Shown: piece after piece, positions 33,107 to 42,190 of the stretch
Layout of the letters: every line of letters starts with the position of its first letter
Position numbering within the stretch: the first letter of the stretch is position 1
Assembly (NCBI RefSeq): GCF_002245695.1
Contig: NZ_NOII01000011.1
Location: 124,001 to 188,000, forward strand
DNA: 64,000 nt
Direction of reading: 5' to 3'
Origin: Fictibacillus aquaticus
Lineage (GTDB): Bacteria > Bacillota > Bacilli > Bacillales > Fictibacillaceae
Position numbers and translations under genes: made by a program
The notes under the pieces: model-generated
Seen by the model: the letters and a program-made list of their open reading frames with translations, nothing else
What the model was told of the DNA's origin: nothing
The model's database searches: none

Positions 33107-33199
33107 TCGTTCCCCCCTATTCTTTATCGATTCGACAAAAACCATTATTTACTTTTATAGCAGTCTAGCTAACTTAAGCAATAGTAAAATAATTTCCCG

Positions 33200-33730
33200 T
33201 CAAATAATGTCGTTATTTTTTCCATAAAGTATGAGCTGTTCATAAGGGTCTCCCTCAATTCCGAGCAGCTGGCAAAATGCAGGCTCTGTCTTCACTCCTG
33301 ATTTTTTCAGCTTGATAACATTTTCTTTTAAACCGGGAATTCTCTTCATAAGCACGTGTTCGATCACCATATGTAAATACGCATACTGCTCCGTTACAGG
33401 GCGCGGCTGTCCGAACAGCTCAAATTCATATCCTCCAGCAAAGAAATTAGCTTTTATTACGCGCACATTCCTCACATTAAGCCGTTTTATCCTGAACCCC
33501 TCCCGATCAACGAATAACCGCTTTACCTCCTCTTCAAAAAAGTCCAACTCCTCCACAAACAGGATGATATCCAAATCGGAGCCCTCAATATCAATACCAA
33601 TGGGAATCGTTCCGCACAAAACAGGGGTATATTTTGATAGACGGTTCATCATTCCTGTCCGTTTCAGTAAATCAAACACTTCCCTTTGTTTTTTATTTCC
33701 TACTTCTAAATAATCAATTGAAAGAAACAT
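33200..33730 (-). CDS. DUF4269 nucleotidyltransferase-like protein
   Basis: A 176-residue protein with the nucleotidyltransferase-like core LCGTIPIGIDIEGSDLDIIL (G-[ST]-x-x-x-x-x-x-SDLD), typical of DUF4269. The start MFLSIDYLEVG at 33730 has GGAGGTGGAGG directly upstream. The family is poorly characterised, and neither substrate nor partner is evident. Confidence 0.82.
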   Translation of the reverse strand: MFLSIDYLEVGNKKQREVFDLLKRTGMMNRLSKYTPVLCGTIPIGIDIEGSDLDIILFVEELDFFEEEVKRLFVDREGFRIKRLNVRNVRVIKANFFAGGYEFELFGQPRPVTEQYAYLHMVIEHVLMKRIPGLKENVIKLKKSGVKTEPAFCQLLGIEGDPYEQLILYGKNNDII

Positions 33731-33782
33731 CCTCCACCTCCACAACAGACAAAGGCCCGGCACCTGGCCAGACCTTCATCAA

Positions 33783-34682
33783 TTATTTCGTACTCGGTAC
33801 AGCTGTTTTCTTTACAGGGAGATAAATGTCGATTTGCTTGTTCTCTGAGCCGTGGCATCTTGTATCATAAAGCTCAAATTCTACTGATCCTGAATGCTCG
33901 TAGCCTGAATTCTGAAACCACTTTGTAAAAATGTAGTTCCATGTATTTTGAATAGAAGGAACAAATTCGCTCTCTGAAGCTTTTGGAGTGGTAAACACCG
34001 CATACTCCGCTTCGGGAAACCTTCTGTACGTCATCCCCTCTGGAGCCGTACTTCCTTCTGCCACTTCCATTCCGATAAGGTAAGTGAACTCGCTCGTTTC
34101 CGGATCATTGTCAACGCACATTCCAAATTCCGTGCTGCTGTCAATTGGGTTGGGTATCGCAGCTCCCTTTCTGTTTACGATATAATCCTGCCAGAATGCC
34201 GGTATATCCCGATTGTTCTGTCCGTCTGTGTTAGATGTTCTCAATTCATAGCCCATAATACTAAATGCTGGCTTTGTAAAAAATTTTGGTTCCACGCTGA
34301 TTCCTCCTGTCATAATGTAGGTGCTCAGGCAGGCTCTTTCACGCAGTGATCCAAGAACAGAACCTCTTTGGCGCAGCTGTTTCGGTGAAACACCGAAGCA
34401 TTTTTTAAATGCTCGGTTGAAAGACTCATGGTAATGAAAGCCGACATCGAACGCAATATCGATCACTTTATCATCGGTTGCCAACAAGCGTACTGCTGCA
34501 GCCGACAGTCTTCGCTTCCTCACATAATCCATGACCGGCTCGCCTACCATCACATGGAAAACACGGTGAAAATGAAAAGGTGAAAAACACGCGATTTCAG
34601 CCAATTCATTTAACGTAATCCTTCTGTCCAAATGTTCTTCAATATAATCGATGCTCCGCTGAATGCAAGCCACATAATCCAT
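33783..34682 (-). CDS. AraC-family regulator with GyrI-like effector domain
   Basis: A 299-residue regulator: AraC-type double helix-turn-helix at the N-terminus (residues 8-105; LNELAEIACFSPFHFHRVF and VIDIAFDVGFHYHESFNRAF) and a GyrI/BmrR-like effector-binding domain from about 125 to the end. This arrangement is usual for multidrug-type ligand sensors such as Rob-like proteins. CAGGTGAAC precedes the ATG. No obvious target operon adjoins it. Confidence 0.9.
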   Translation of the reverse strand: MDYVACIQRSIDYIEEHLDRRITLNELAEIACFSPFHFHRVFHVMVGEPVMDYVRKRRLSAAAVRLLATDDKVIDIAFDVGFHYHESFNRAFKKCFGVSPKQLRQRGSVLGSLRERACLSTYIMTGGISVEPKFFTKPAFSIMGYELRTSNTDGQNNRDIPAFWQDYIVNRKGAAIPNPIDSSTEFGMCVDNDPETSEFTYLIGMEVAEGSTAPEGMTYRRFPEAEYAVFTTPKASESEFVPSIQNTWNYIFTKWFQNSGYEHSGSVEFELYDTRCHGSENKQIDIYLPVKKTAVPSTK

Positions 34683-34753
34683 TCCTGTTCACCTGCCTTT
34701 ATTCTTACAATACCAGTACAGGAAATCCGCTTCTTAACCTTCTTTGCTAACCT

Positions 34754-35314
34754 TTAAAATACCTTCCCATAAATATGCGTATCACATAATTCTTCTGTAA
34801 TCAGGTCGATAGAGTCACTGCGCAAAGTGCCTTCAAGAGTATAGCCAAGCCTCTGCGGTATCGCCATGCTTCGAGTGTTGCGCGTATCGCAGCGAATCTC
34901 CAGACGTCTAGCTTTAAGCTCATTGACCGCGAACTCCTCAATGCCTTTTACCGCTTCAATCATATAGCCTTTTCCACTGTGGCGCGTATCCTGCCAATAG
35001 CCAATTTCAAATTTCCTGACGTCCCAGTCCATCCGGTGTAAACCCGTCGATCCAATAAACTCTCCTGTTTCTTTTAAAAAGACAAGCAGTCTTAGATCTT
35101 CGCGCTTTAAAAATTTCAATTGCGCTCCGCGGATGTTGGCTTCCACATCGTCAGCGCTCTGATTAATATGCGCAAATGGCAGCCACGGCTTAAGCTCAGT
35201 GAGAGATGCCATGATCGCTTCATGGACTGCCTTTCCGTCTCCAAAGTGCGGCATTCTGACTAGCAATCTATCAGTTTCAAATTCAGAAGGAAACTCTAGT
35301 AAAATTGGATTCAT
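34754..35314 (-). CDS. GNAT acetyltransferase, RimJ/RimL-like
   Basis: A 186-residue N-acetyltransferase of the RimJ/RimL type. The acetyl-CoA region reads KFEIGYWQDTRHSGKGYMIE, followed by EFAVNELKARRLEIRCDTRN and SMAIPQRLGYTLEGTLR, the classical ribosomal-protein acetyltransferase pattern. GGGGGCAGAG precedes the ATG. The substrate is unknown. Confidence 0.88.
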   Translation of the reverse strand: MNPILLEFPSEFETDRLLVRMPHFGDGKAVHEAIMASLTELKPWLPFAHINQSADDVEANIRGAQLKFLKREDLRLLVFLKETGEFIGSTGLHRMDWDVRKFEIGYWQDTRHSGKGYMIEAVKGIEEFAVNELKARRLEIRCDTRNTRSMAIPQRLGYTLEGTLRSDSIDLITEELCDTHIYGKVF

Positions 35315-35325
35315 CTCTCTGCCCC

Positions 35326-35946
35326 CTAATATAATCTGTTCGCGTATCCATCCTGCAGCCTTGCCTCTGTCTGTTCTGCCGTCACACCTGGAATTTTCAT
35401 ATGATCTGTCAGCATCATAGCGGCAGATGGCAATGGATCAGCAAGATTTCCGCTCCACAGTCCCGATCGCTTGATTGACTTTGCACAATGAATAAAAATC
35501 TCTTCTACCTCAACAGCAACAGCAGCAAGCGGCAGCTTCCCTTTTACCGCCATACGCTGCAGCAGTTCCTCATCCCTTACAATGCACGCCTTTCCATTAA
35601 TTCGAAGTGTCTCCCCCATACCTGGAATAAGGAACAGCAAACCAGCCCTTGGATTGGACAAAATATTTGTTAGTGAATCCACCCTTTTGTTGCCTGGTCT
35701 TTCTGGAATGAGAAGTGTCTTGTCGTCCAGCACTTGAACAAACCCAGGATGATCGCCCCTCGGCGACGCGTCGCAGTGCCCCTCGCTGTTTGATGTGGAA
35801 AGCACGAGAAACGGCGAAAGCGAAATAAGCGTTCGGCAATGCTCGTCCAGGCTGCTGATTACCTTTTTAACGGCGAACTGTGACGGTTTGCCCATCAGCT
35901 CGCGGAGTTCATCCTTTTGTGTAACAACTTTAGTAAATTGCGCCAA
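35326..35946 (-). CDS. pyridoxamine-phosphate-oxidase-like flavoprotein (MSMEG_1061 type)
   Basis: A split-barrel flavin-binding protein of about 206 residues. Words such as VLSTSNSEGHCDASPRGDHP and PGNKRVDSLTNILSNP, and the final GLWSGN-like segment, are those of the FMN-dependent PPOX group named after MSMEG_1061. I chose TTG at 35946 because AAGGAG stands 8 bases before it; an ATG at 35970 with a weak site is the alternative. The activity is probably a flavin- or F420-linked reduction, not defined here. Confidence 0.78.
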   Translation of the reverse strand: MAQFTKVVTQKDELRELMGKPSQFAVKKVISSLDEHCRTLISLSPFLVLSTSNSEGHCDASPRGDHPGFVQVLDDKTLLIPERPGNKRVDSLTNILSNPRAGLLFLIPGMGETLRINGKACIVRDEELLQRMAVKGKLPLAAVAVEVEEIFIHCAKSIKRSGLWSGNLADPLPSAAMMLTDHMKIPGVTAEQTEARLQDGYANRLY

Positions 35947-36149
35947 CTGCCTATCTCCTTGTTTTACCATTTTATGTATTCCAAGTATTATAGATTTAGA
36001 GATCATTCTACGTCAACACATTATCTTTATTAATGATAATTTTTTCCAAATACTTTACTATAAACTTAATGGAACATTGTGGTGATGTCATCTCCTAGCA
36101 GGTGACAACATTATAGTTAAGGCGTATCGCTTTTATATCGGAGGGAAGA

Positions 36150-36926
36150 ATGGACATTATAACTAGATTAGAAGAATTGAAAGGTTCAGCCGGGCTGATT
36201 GTCTTCTCAACAAAAGATCAGCAGGTCATTGTTTCTGCGAACAGCAGTCTGTCCGTCCCTCTTGCTTCTGCTGCAAAAGTGGCGCTTGGTTTTTGTATAG
36301 GGAAATGGGTAGAAGAGGGTTTATTTCAATGGGACAACATGGTGGAGGATATCGTTTTTGATGCTAATGAGGACAGCAAGGAGCTTTATCCCCATTTCCA
36401 AGGTCGTTCTGCCCTGCCACTTAAAGATGCCGTTGAGGTCATGATTGCCTGTCATGATCATAAAGTTGCTGACAGATTAGCTTTGTTTTGCGGAGGCTGG
36501 GAAAAGGTCAATCACCATATCAGACGCTATTATACGAGCATTCATATTACCGATAACCCGCTTGATAATCATAACTGTGGTGAATTGCAGGACGTATTTC
36601 ACCTGCTGCAAACCGTTTTTCAAGAATATAAAATAAACCCGATGATATGGGCTCCAATCATTAACGGTCTCGTCCGACAGCAAGGATATTCTGAAAACAT
36701 TCCTAAACATCAATTGAATCATATGACGGGCGGGATGCTGAATGCGTTGGTCAATGTGGGCATCTTAGGAGAATTTCATCAGCATCCGTTGCTGTATGTG
36801 TTTGGAGCGAAGAACCTTCCAGACCGGCGGCAGCATTCGAGTGCAGATCATTTAGTAACTGATTTGCTTCATCACATTTATCAAGAGTATCTTAAACAAG
36901 ATCTGAACATTTCGGTTACAAAATAA
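36150..36926 (+). CDS. class A beta-lactamase-like serine hydrolase, cytoplasmic
   Basis: A 258-residue protein of the class A beta-lactamase-related fold. The S-x-x-K motif is SAAK in PLASAAKVALGF (about residue 40). The SDN position is replaced by HDH (IACHDHKVADRL) and the KTG position reads MTGG. It has no signal peptide. These changes argue against true beta-lactam hydrolysis and for another acyl-enzyme activity. TCGGAGGG precedes the ATG. Confidence 0.75.
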   Translation: MDIITRLEELKGSAGLIVFSTKDQQVIVSANSSLSVPLASAAKVALGFCIGKWVEEGLFQWDNMVEDIVFDANEDSKELYPHFQGRSALPLKDAVEVMIACHDHKVADRLALFCGGWEKVNHHIRRYYTSIHITDNPLDNHNCGELQDVFHLLQTVFQEYKINPMIWAPIINGLVRQQGYSENIPKHQLNHMTGGMLNALVNVGILGEFHQHPLLYVFGAKNLPDRRQHSSADHLVTDLLHHIYQEYLKQDLNISVTK

Positions 36927-36965
36927 AAGCAGCCGGTCTGATTCTATTAGTCCGGCTGCTTTTTC
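36927..36965. terminator. bidirectional terminator
   Basis: AAAGCAGCCGG and CCGGCTGCTTT form an 11-base stem with T5 after; it overlaps the end of the convergent gene. Confidence 0.88.
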
Positions 36966-37855
36966 TGGTCCCCATCTTTAGTTTTCAATCCCTCTTTCTC
37001 CAGTATTTCATCAAGAGATATCTCTTCAGAATAATAGTCTGTACCACTTACCTGAAAGTCTTCTCCGCAGTTTTTATCCGTAACATAAAAGACGCTGCTC
37101 TCGTAATCATAGCCCTCGCCTTGAATACCCTCAGTGCCGCCTATGCTGATGCATTTCTCATCAATTCGTGTTTTGTTTCCTTTATTGTCTACATAATAAT
37201 ATTTGTCTTCTATAATTCCTGCTGGCAATGAGTAAGTTGTGGTACCGTACCCCAGATCGTTTATTTCCACTACCTTGTAGCCGTCAACGGTTTTGGGGTC
37301 AGACCCCCGCTTAACATTGTGGACAGCATATACTTTTCCTGTATAGCCTGCAGGAATTACATAAGACTGGTGGGTCTTTTCTTCAAACACCTGCAGTTCA
37401 TTCAGCTTCCATGCGGTAAATAGAAGTAGTGAAAAGACAGCTATCACGGCAGCTGCATTTATAAAAACGATTTTCTTTTTTTGATTTGTAATAGAGTCTT
37501 TTTTCTTTTTCATCCACTCATCTGCTAAGAAGAACACTAACGCACAAATAACTGCAAAAAAAGTAAGATCACGAGTCCATACAAAAATTAATAAAGCGGG
37601 AAATATATGAACAAAACCTGCTGCTGCAAACCGGTAATCCCCAGCTTTTTTCGTTAAAAAGTCAGATAGAAAGGATACTGGTATTCCATAAAAATAGTTT
37701 CCGACTCCAGCATAGAAAGCCACAATAAGAAAAAAACCAAAAAAGCCACCGCTGCTTTTGTCTGCAAGCTCCCAAATAAAAAAATAGGCGGATATAGCAC
37801 TAGTTGAAAAAAATGCCGCTAACATCTTTCTTACAATAGCTGGCCAATTACTCAT
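36947..37855 (-). CDS. membrane protein with DUF6843-like C-terminal domain
   Basis: A 302-residue protein: four or five membrane helices in residues 1-155, then an exposed domain from about 165 (YVIPAGYTGKVYAVHNV) that fits DUF6843. GAGGGAT precedes the ATG. Two recurrent palindromes lie inside the domain code: GGTACCGTACCCC (37241-37253), read as GYGTT, and GGGGTCAGACCCC (37295-37307), read as RGSDP. This hints that short palindromes were inserted in frame. The function is unknown. Confidence 0.7.
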   Translation of the reverse strand: MSNWPAIVRKMLAAFFSTSAISAYFFIWELADKSSGGFFGFFLIVAFYAGVGNYFYGIPVSFLSDFLTKKAGDYRFAAAGFVHIFPALLIFVWTRDLTFFAVICALVFFLADEWMKKKKDSITNQKKKIVFINAAAVIAVFSLLLFTAWKLNELQVFEEKTHQSYVIPAGYTGKVYAVHNVKRGSDPKTVDGYKVVEINDLGYGTTTYSLPAGIIEDKYYYVDNKGNKTRIDEKCISIGGTEGIQGEGYDYESSVFYVTDKNCGEDFQVSGTDYYSEEISLDEILEKEGLKTKDGDQKKQPD

Positions 37856-37994
37856 ATATATCCCTCACTTATTAATGTGAATATTTTCACATAGATTTTA
37901 CCACTAAAATCAGCAGCATGATAGAAAATATTGGAACTTCACCACCCGTTTTCCGTATTACTTATCAAATATAGTAGTAGAAAAGAGGTACTGA

Positions 37995-38240
37995 ATGAAA
38001 TTTAGCCGTTTACTTATATTCGCTCTTTTAATTGGCACAATTGCTTTATCTGGCTGCACCTTTACTCAAACAAAAGACGAGAGCTATATTATTTGGGGAG
38101 AAAATATGAATGATCGAGAACTTAGGGAGTCTTTAATTAAGCGTTTGGATGATGCAAACTTAGATTACAAGATAGATAAAGAAAATAATGTCCTCATTAA
38201 AAAAAGTGATATGAAGAAAGCAACAATGTGTTGTACATAA
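37995..38240 (+). CDS. small lipoprotein
   Basis: An 81-residue lipoprotein with signal peptide and lipobox LSGC (Cys 21; IGTIALSGCTF). The mature part is a small alpha-beta unit (NDRELRESLIKRLDDANLDY then IDKENNVLIKK) and ends with two Cys. AGAGGTAC precedes the ATG. The function is unknown. Confidence 0.78.
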   Translation: MKFSRLLIFALLIGTIALSGCTFTQTKDESYIIWGENMNDRELRESLIKRLDDANLDYKIDKENNVLIKKSDMKKATMCCT

Positions 38241-38246
38241 TATGCA

Positions 38247-38273
38247 AAAAGGGCTGAATGATTCAGCCCTTTT
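38247..38273. terminator. bidirectional terminator
   Basis: AAAAGGGCTGAAT and ATTCAGCCCTTTT form a perfect 13-base stem with a 1-base centre; it overlaps the end of the convergent acetyltransferase gene. Confidence 0.88.
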
Positions 38274-38805
38274 GCCACTCCTCCCACTCTTCCCGCAACA
38301 GACCCATCCGAATAGAATCGTAATAAACTCCATTGTACAATCGGCATTTTCTTAGCCGGGCTTCCATCGTCATGCCAAGCTTTTCTCCGGCTTTTATCAT
38401 CCGTTCGTTGCCTGACCAAGTTGTGAACCCGACTCGGACGAGCGGCAATGTTTGAAACAAATGATCGATCCACATTTTCAGCGCACGGGTACCGTACCCC
38501 CCGCTCCAATATTCCGGAACATAGATAACGATGCCAATCTCGAGCCAGTTGGACGGCTGATGCTCCCAATAGTAGCCAATCGTGCCGACAACTGTTCCAT
38601 CCACTTCAATGGCCCAATAATCATCGCGATCGACAATCTGATGCTTTTCCTTATATTCCTGAAAAGAAAGAGCTTTATGCTCAAAGTACGGGGCATCCCA
38701 CTTTTTCCATTCTGGCGCTTCTTCTTTATAAGCTAGCTCCCACAGTCTCAGCAAATCTTCCTCTTGAATCGGACGCAGTACGACAGTTCCATCTTTGTAT
38801 GTCAT
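38263..38805 (-). CDS. GNAT acetyltransferase
   Basis: A 180-residue GNAT enzyme. The acetyl-CoA loop is YWSGGYGTRALKMWID (Q/R-x-x-G-x-G/A type), with TVVGTIGYYWEHQP before and MIKAGEKLGMTMEARLRK after. The start MTYKDGTVVLRP at 38805 has GGGTGG 6 bases upstream. GGYGT is encoded over GGGGTACGGTACC, so here the motif falls on catalytic-loop codons. It follows the lipoprotein gene by 13 bases. Confidence 0.85.
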   Translation of the reverse strand: MTYKDGTVVLRPIQEEDLLRLWELAYKEEAPEWKKWDAPYFEHKALSFQEYKEKHQIVDRDDYWAIEVDGTVVGTIGYYWEHQPSNWLEIGIVIYVPEYWSGGYGTRALKMWIDHLFQTLPLVRVGFTTWSGNERMIKAGEKLGMTMEARLRKCRLYNGVYYDSIRMGLLREEWEEWQKG

Positions 38806-38818
38806 TTTGTCCACCCGT

Positions 38819-39283
38819 TTACTTTGTAATAGGTTCAATATAATAATAGATTCCTTTCTTTACGGTCGGCATTACAGAACCACCGCCGTCTAACGTAATC
38901 GGTCCTTTCAGTTCTTCCGCAATACCGAGATACACCTTATATTTTTTCTTTGAATACGTACTCGTTTCACCCACAACTTGGGATACGTTGTTTACACCCG
39001 TTCCAGCCTCTGACCGGTACCATGCATACTTTCCGTCTTTTTCAACAACGTTAGCAATGAACACAATATTATGCTCTTCAAGTTTCATTGAATAAAGGAT
39101 AAACGTTTCTCCATCTTGCGTGACTTCATCCAGAATACTTTCTGATGATAAATCATCTTCTTTTAACCCTGCATTAATGGCAGCCTGTTTCGTGCTGTGC
39201 CACTTCAGCTCGTTATCTTCTTTTTGAGAACATCCTACAGCACTCATGATCAACAGCAATAAAGCTAAATAAATGTTTTTCAT
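38819..39283 (-). CDS. lipoprotein cotranscribed with the ECF sigma operon
   Basis: A 154-residue lipoprotein with lipobox SAVGC (Cys 18) and a beta-rich mature domain (FILYSMKLEEHNIVFIANVV, KGIYYYIEPI). Its ATG shares one base with the stop of the DUF4179 gene, so it is translationally coupled. It may sense or respond to the envelope signal handled by the sigma/anti-sigma pair; this is inference. Confidence 0.78.
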   Translation of the reverse strand: MKNIYLALLLLIMSAVGCSQKEDNELKWHSTKQAAINAGLKEDDLSSESILDEVTQDGETFILYSMKLEEHNIVFIANVVEKDGKYAWYRSEAGTGVNNVSQVVGETSTYSKKKYKVYLGIAEELKGPITLDGGGSVMPTVKKGIYYYIEPITK

Positions 39284-40587
39284 TATTTTATCCTCACTTT
39301 AGCTTCTCCATTAATCCATGCAGGATAAGCGCTCAACTCAATAGTGATTGGACCCTTCACAGTTTTCATATCAGGCATTTCAATCCCGAATTCCTTTATT
39401 CCTTCTTCATCACTTGTTCTGAAAAACCCTCCATGTGTCTCAATCACATTTCCGTAAACATCTTTTATTTCTCCGAAAGGATCCCCATGAAACTTTTTAA
39501 CATTCATCGTGAAAACAAGATTATTATCTTCTATCTTCAAGCTGCTTAAAACATTGCCCGGAGGCTGTTTTAAAATCTGAAGTTTTTCCGTATCAACCAC
39601 AAGTGTCATATCCTCTTTCTCAACTGCCTGCAATTTATTGATTACTACATACAGCTCTTCTGGCTTATGGAAGTAATTGCTTTGCAGGTAAATGATCTGT
39701 TCATCCGCAGAGATTATGCTGCCTGTTACTCCTCCATTAATACCACCCCACGTCTCGCCTTTCTCGTCTACAATCCGCAAATCTTCTAGTGCTAAAATCT
39801 GCTTTGTATTATTCGGATCCATCTTGACATGTACACCGGTACGAAGAGGACTGACTTCTGCACTAACAACAGTGAGCTTCTGCCCTTCAATTTCAATCGT
39901 CTTATTAATGGTATATTTTTGGGACACCTTAATGTCTTTCGTAAGGGTGAACGGAATAGAGAACTCTTCCCCCTCCAGGCTTAAATCCAGCTGAAACTTC
40001 TTGCCTTGTATTTTATTTTCAAAATAAAACTCCAGCTCTCCTGTGTAACGATCCATTCCTTCTTCATTACTCGGGCTCCCGAATCCAGTCGTTCCTGGAT
40101 CCAAATGCTTTCCTTCCAAGCTGATTATCTTGGCTGCTTGGATATCAAAGTACTCTTTCTTTTGTTCTGGAGTCAGTGTATAAAACACTACCATTCCGCT
40201 TTCGTCCGCTATAACTCCATCAATCGTTACTCTCATGCCGTTTTTTTCAGCAGATGTGCCGATTTTCTGATAATAATCGTTTTCTACTGCGCTCATTTTT
40301 CCTTTATCGAACTTAACCATCTCAACGATCTTTTCCATTCCTGGTAGATTCGCTATAGCATTCGCAAATGCTGGTGATACACGAATCGTGGCAAAAAAGC
40401 CTAGCAAAATAACTGCAGCTGCAACAAAACTGTACACCCACTTATAGCTTCTTTTTTTCTTACGTTCTTCTTTCTTAGCTTTTTGAAAACCTGCCATGAT
40501 CGCTGCATCGAGAGAGTCGAGCGAGACCGGAATGTTTTCATAGCTTTTCTTATAATCGTTCAACTGTAGTTCTTGATTCTTAAACAT
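39283..40587 (-). CDS. DUF4179 anti-sigma-like membrane protein
   Basis: A 434-residue single-pass protein. The cytoplasmic N-terminus (about 50 residues) includes SLDAAIMAGFQKAKKEERKKKRS, then one membrane helix (WVYSFVAAAVILLGFFATI). The large outer part holds the DUF4179 domain (NYYQKIGTSAEKNGMRVTI-type text). This family acts as anti-sigma factors for ECF sigma factors in bacilli. It overlaps the sigma gene by 8 bases and is followed by a coupled lipoprotein gene. Confidence 0.88.
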   Translation of the reverse strand: MFKNQELQLNDYKKSYENIPVSLDSLDAAIMAGFQKAKKEERKKKRSYKWVYSFVAAAVILLGFFATIRVSPAFANAIANLPGMEKIVEMVKFDKGKMSAVENDYYQKIGTSAEKNGMRVTIDGVIADESGMVVFYTLTPEQKKEYFDIQAAKIISLEGKHLDPGTTGFGSPSNEEGMDRYTGELEFYFENKIQGKKFQLDLSLEGEEFSIPFTLTKDIKVSQKYTINKTIEIEGQKLTVVSAEVSPLRTGVHVKMDPNNTKQILALEDLRIVDEKGETWGGINGGVTGSIISADEQIIYLQSNYFHKPEELYVVINKLQAVEKEDMTLVVDTEKLQILKQPPGNVLSSLKIEDNNLVFTMNVKKFHGDPFGEIKDVYGNVIETHGGFFRTSDEEGIKEFGIEMPDMKTVKGPITIELSAYPAWINGEAKVRIK

Positions 40588-41104
40588 TCAAGCTCCCGCC
40601 CTTCTCTTCTAATTTTTCGCGCAGCGATTTCAGCGCTTTGTTCAGCCATGTTTTAATGGTTCCTTCTGGGCACTGCATCGTGTCGGCGATATCCTTTATT
40701 TTCAGATCGTGAAAATATTTCAGCGTCAGAATTTCTCGCGAACGATCATCGAGCGCGAGCATCGCATCCTTCAGCTCCATTTCTGAATGGTTTTCTGAAA
40801 CCCCTTGAGCTGCCAGCAAGCCATCATCAAAAACAAGCCGCTTTTTCTTCTTCAGTACATCATTGCAATAGTTAATCATTATTCGAATGAGCCACGTTTT
40901 CACATACGATGGCTCCTTTAGTGACCGGATGCTCTTGTATGCGCGGTAAGTGACTTCCTGCAGCGCCTCAATTGCTTCGGTTTCACTGTGTAAATACGAA
41001 AGAGCAGTCTTATATAGATCTATTTTGTATAGCTGCATCAAACCCAGAAAAGCCTCATCGTCACCATTAATGGCTTTTATGGAAAGTTCCACACTTCCGC
41101 TCAA
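40580..41104 (-). CDS. ECF RNA polymerase sigma factor
   Basis: A 174-residue group IV sigma factor with region 2 (AFLGLMQLYKIDLYKTALSY then EALQEVTYRAYKSI) and region 4 (DDRSREILTLKYFHDLKIKD then CPEGTIKTWLNKALKSL). I set the start at TTG 41104, because AAGGAGG lies 7 bases before it; the ATG 9 codons upstream has no site. The anti-sigma-like gene overlaps its end by 8 bases, the usual pair. It probably controls its own operon and envelope genes. Confidence 0.9.
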   Translation of the reverse strand: MSGSVELSIKAINGDDEAFLGLMQLYKIDLYKTALSYLHSETEAIEALQEVTYRAYKSIRSLKEPSYVKTWLIRIMINYCNDVLKKKKRLVFDDGLLAAQGVSENHSEMELKDAMLALDDRSREILTLKYFHDLKIKDIADTMQCPEGTIKTWLNKALKSLREKLEEKGGSLNV

Positions 41105-41182
41105 CGTAATGCCTCCTTCATGCTTTTGCATCGTTTCTAAGTATTAGACTGCGATGAACGGAAAAGGTTTTAACAAATTTTC

Positions 41183-42190
41183 TCATTCTGCCTTTTTAAG
41201 CTGAAATAACTTCTCTTCCACTGTTTCATTGCCTTTATTCATCTCTTTTATCGGCTTACTTTTTAATTTTTTATGGTCAAGCAGCAATCCCCTCTTCATC
41301 CCTTCCACCATTAAATTGGCAGCAAATATCACCACAACAAACCCTCCGAGCGGTGCAAGGAGCACCCATTTGGCGTACCAAATATAATCGGCAGAAGACG
41401 CGACGAGCTCCGACCATTCGTTGCGCATCAGCATTGGTTTCTTCACCCTGCCTAAATCGTCCATCTTGATCCAGCGCGCTCCGCCAATAAACAGCCCAAG
41501 GACGCCAATGTGAGCGAGAAGAAGCAGCGATGATACGATTTGCTGTCCGAACATGATCAGGATCCGCGGCATAAGGAATGGCATAATATGCTTCCGCAGC
41601 ACATGCAGCTTGTTGCCGCCCATCATTTTGACACTAATAAAGAACTCCATCTTCTTGATCTCGGTTACTTCTCCTATTAGTGCAACACTAATCGTTGGGA
41701 CCGCAATCATCGTCAGGATTCCGATTGACAATGCATAATATTCAGCGTCTGTATACGTCCAGAAGAAAATCATGATGACAGGAGAAAGCACAATATACGC
41801 CAATAATGAAGCCGGAATGAACTTAAACGTTTCCGCACACTCGACTAAAAACATACGAAGCCTGCCAGGCAGGTTCATGAGCAGAATACACCCGATAAAT
41901 GACACCACCATCCGCAACATCGCTAAACCAAGGGCAATCATGATCGTATACTTCGCGCCCATCATCACTTTATAAAACATATCCTCGCCAAGCTGGTTCG
42001 TGCCAAGCCAATGATTTTCGGATGGAGGCATCGGGGCTTTTCCCATCAGCTTGCCTTCCTTGTTATACACAACCAACTCAATCTCTGGCGGATCCGGCTT
42101 TAATTCAACATATACTGCACTTACAGCAAACAGAAGAGCTAGTATGGAAACTCCGATAAGAAAAAAGGGCTGTTTAATTAGGTTCATCAT
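41183..42190 (-). CDS. ABC transporter permease, OppC/DppC type
   Basis: A 335-residue permease: an N-terminal helix, a soluble part with HWLGTNQLGEDMFYKVMMGA (OppC/DppC LGTDxxGRD motif) and five more helices. The EAA-like loop reads ISVKMMGGNKLHVLRKHIMP. The ATG overlaps the OppB-like gene by 4 bases. No ATPase or binding-protein gene is nearby, so energy must come from elsewhere or the complex is remnant. The peptide substrate is unknown. Confidence 0.85.
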   Translation of the reverse strand: MMNLIKQPFFLIGVSILALLFAVSAVYVELKPDPPEIELVVYNKEGKLMGKAPMPPSENHWLGTNQLGEDMFYKVMMGAKYTIMIALGLAMLRMVVSFIGCILLMNLPGRLRMFLVECAETFKFIPASLLAYIVLSPVIMIFFWTYTDAEYYALSIGILTMIAVPTISVALIGEVTEIKKMEFFISVKMMGGNKLHVLRKHIMPFLMPRILIMFGQQIVSSLLLLAHIGVLGLFIGGARWIKMDDLGRVKKPMLMRNEWSELVASSADYIWYAKWVLLAPLGGFVVVIFAANLMVEGMKRGLLLDHKKLKSKPIKEMNKGNETVEEKLFQLKKAE

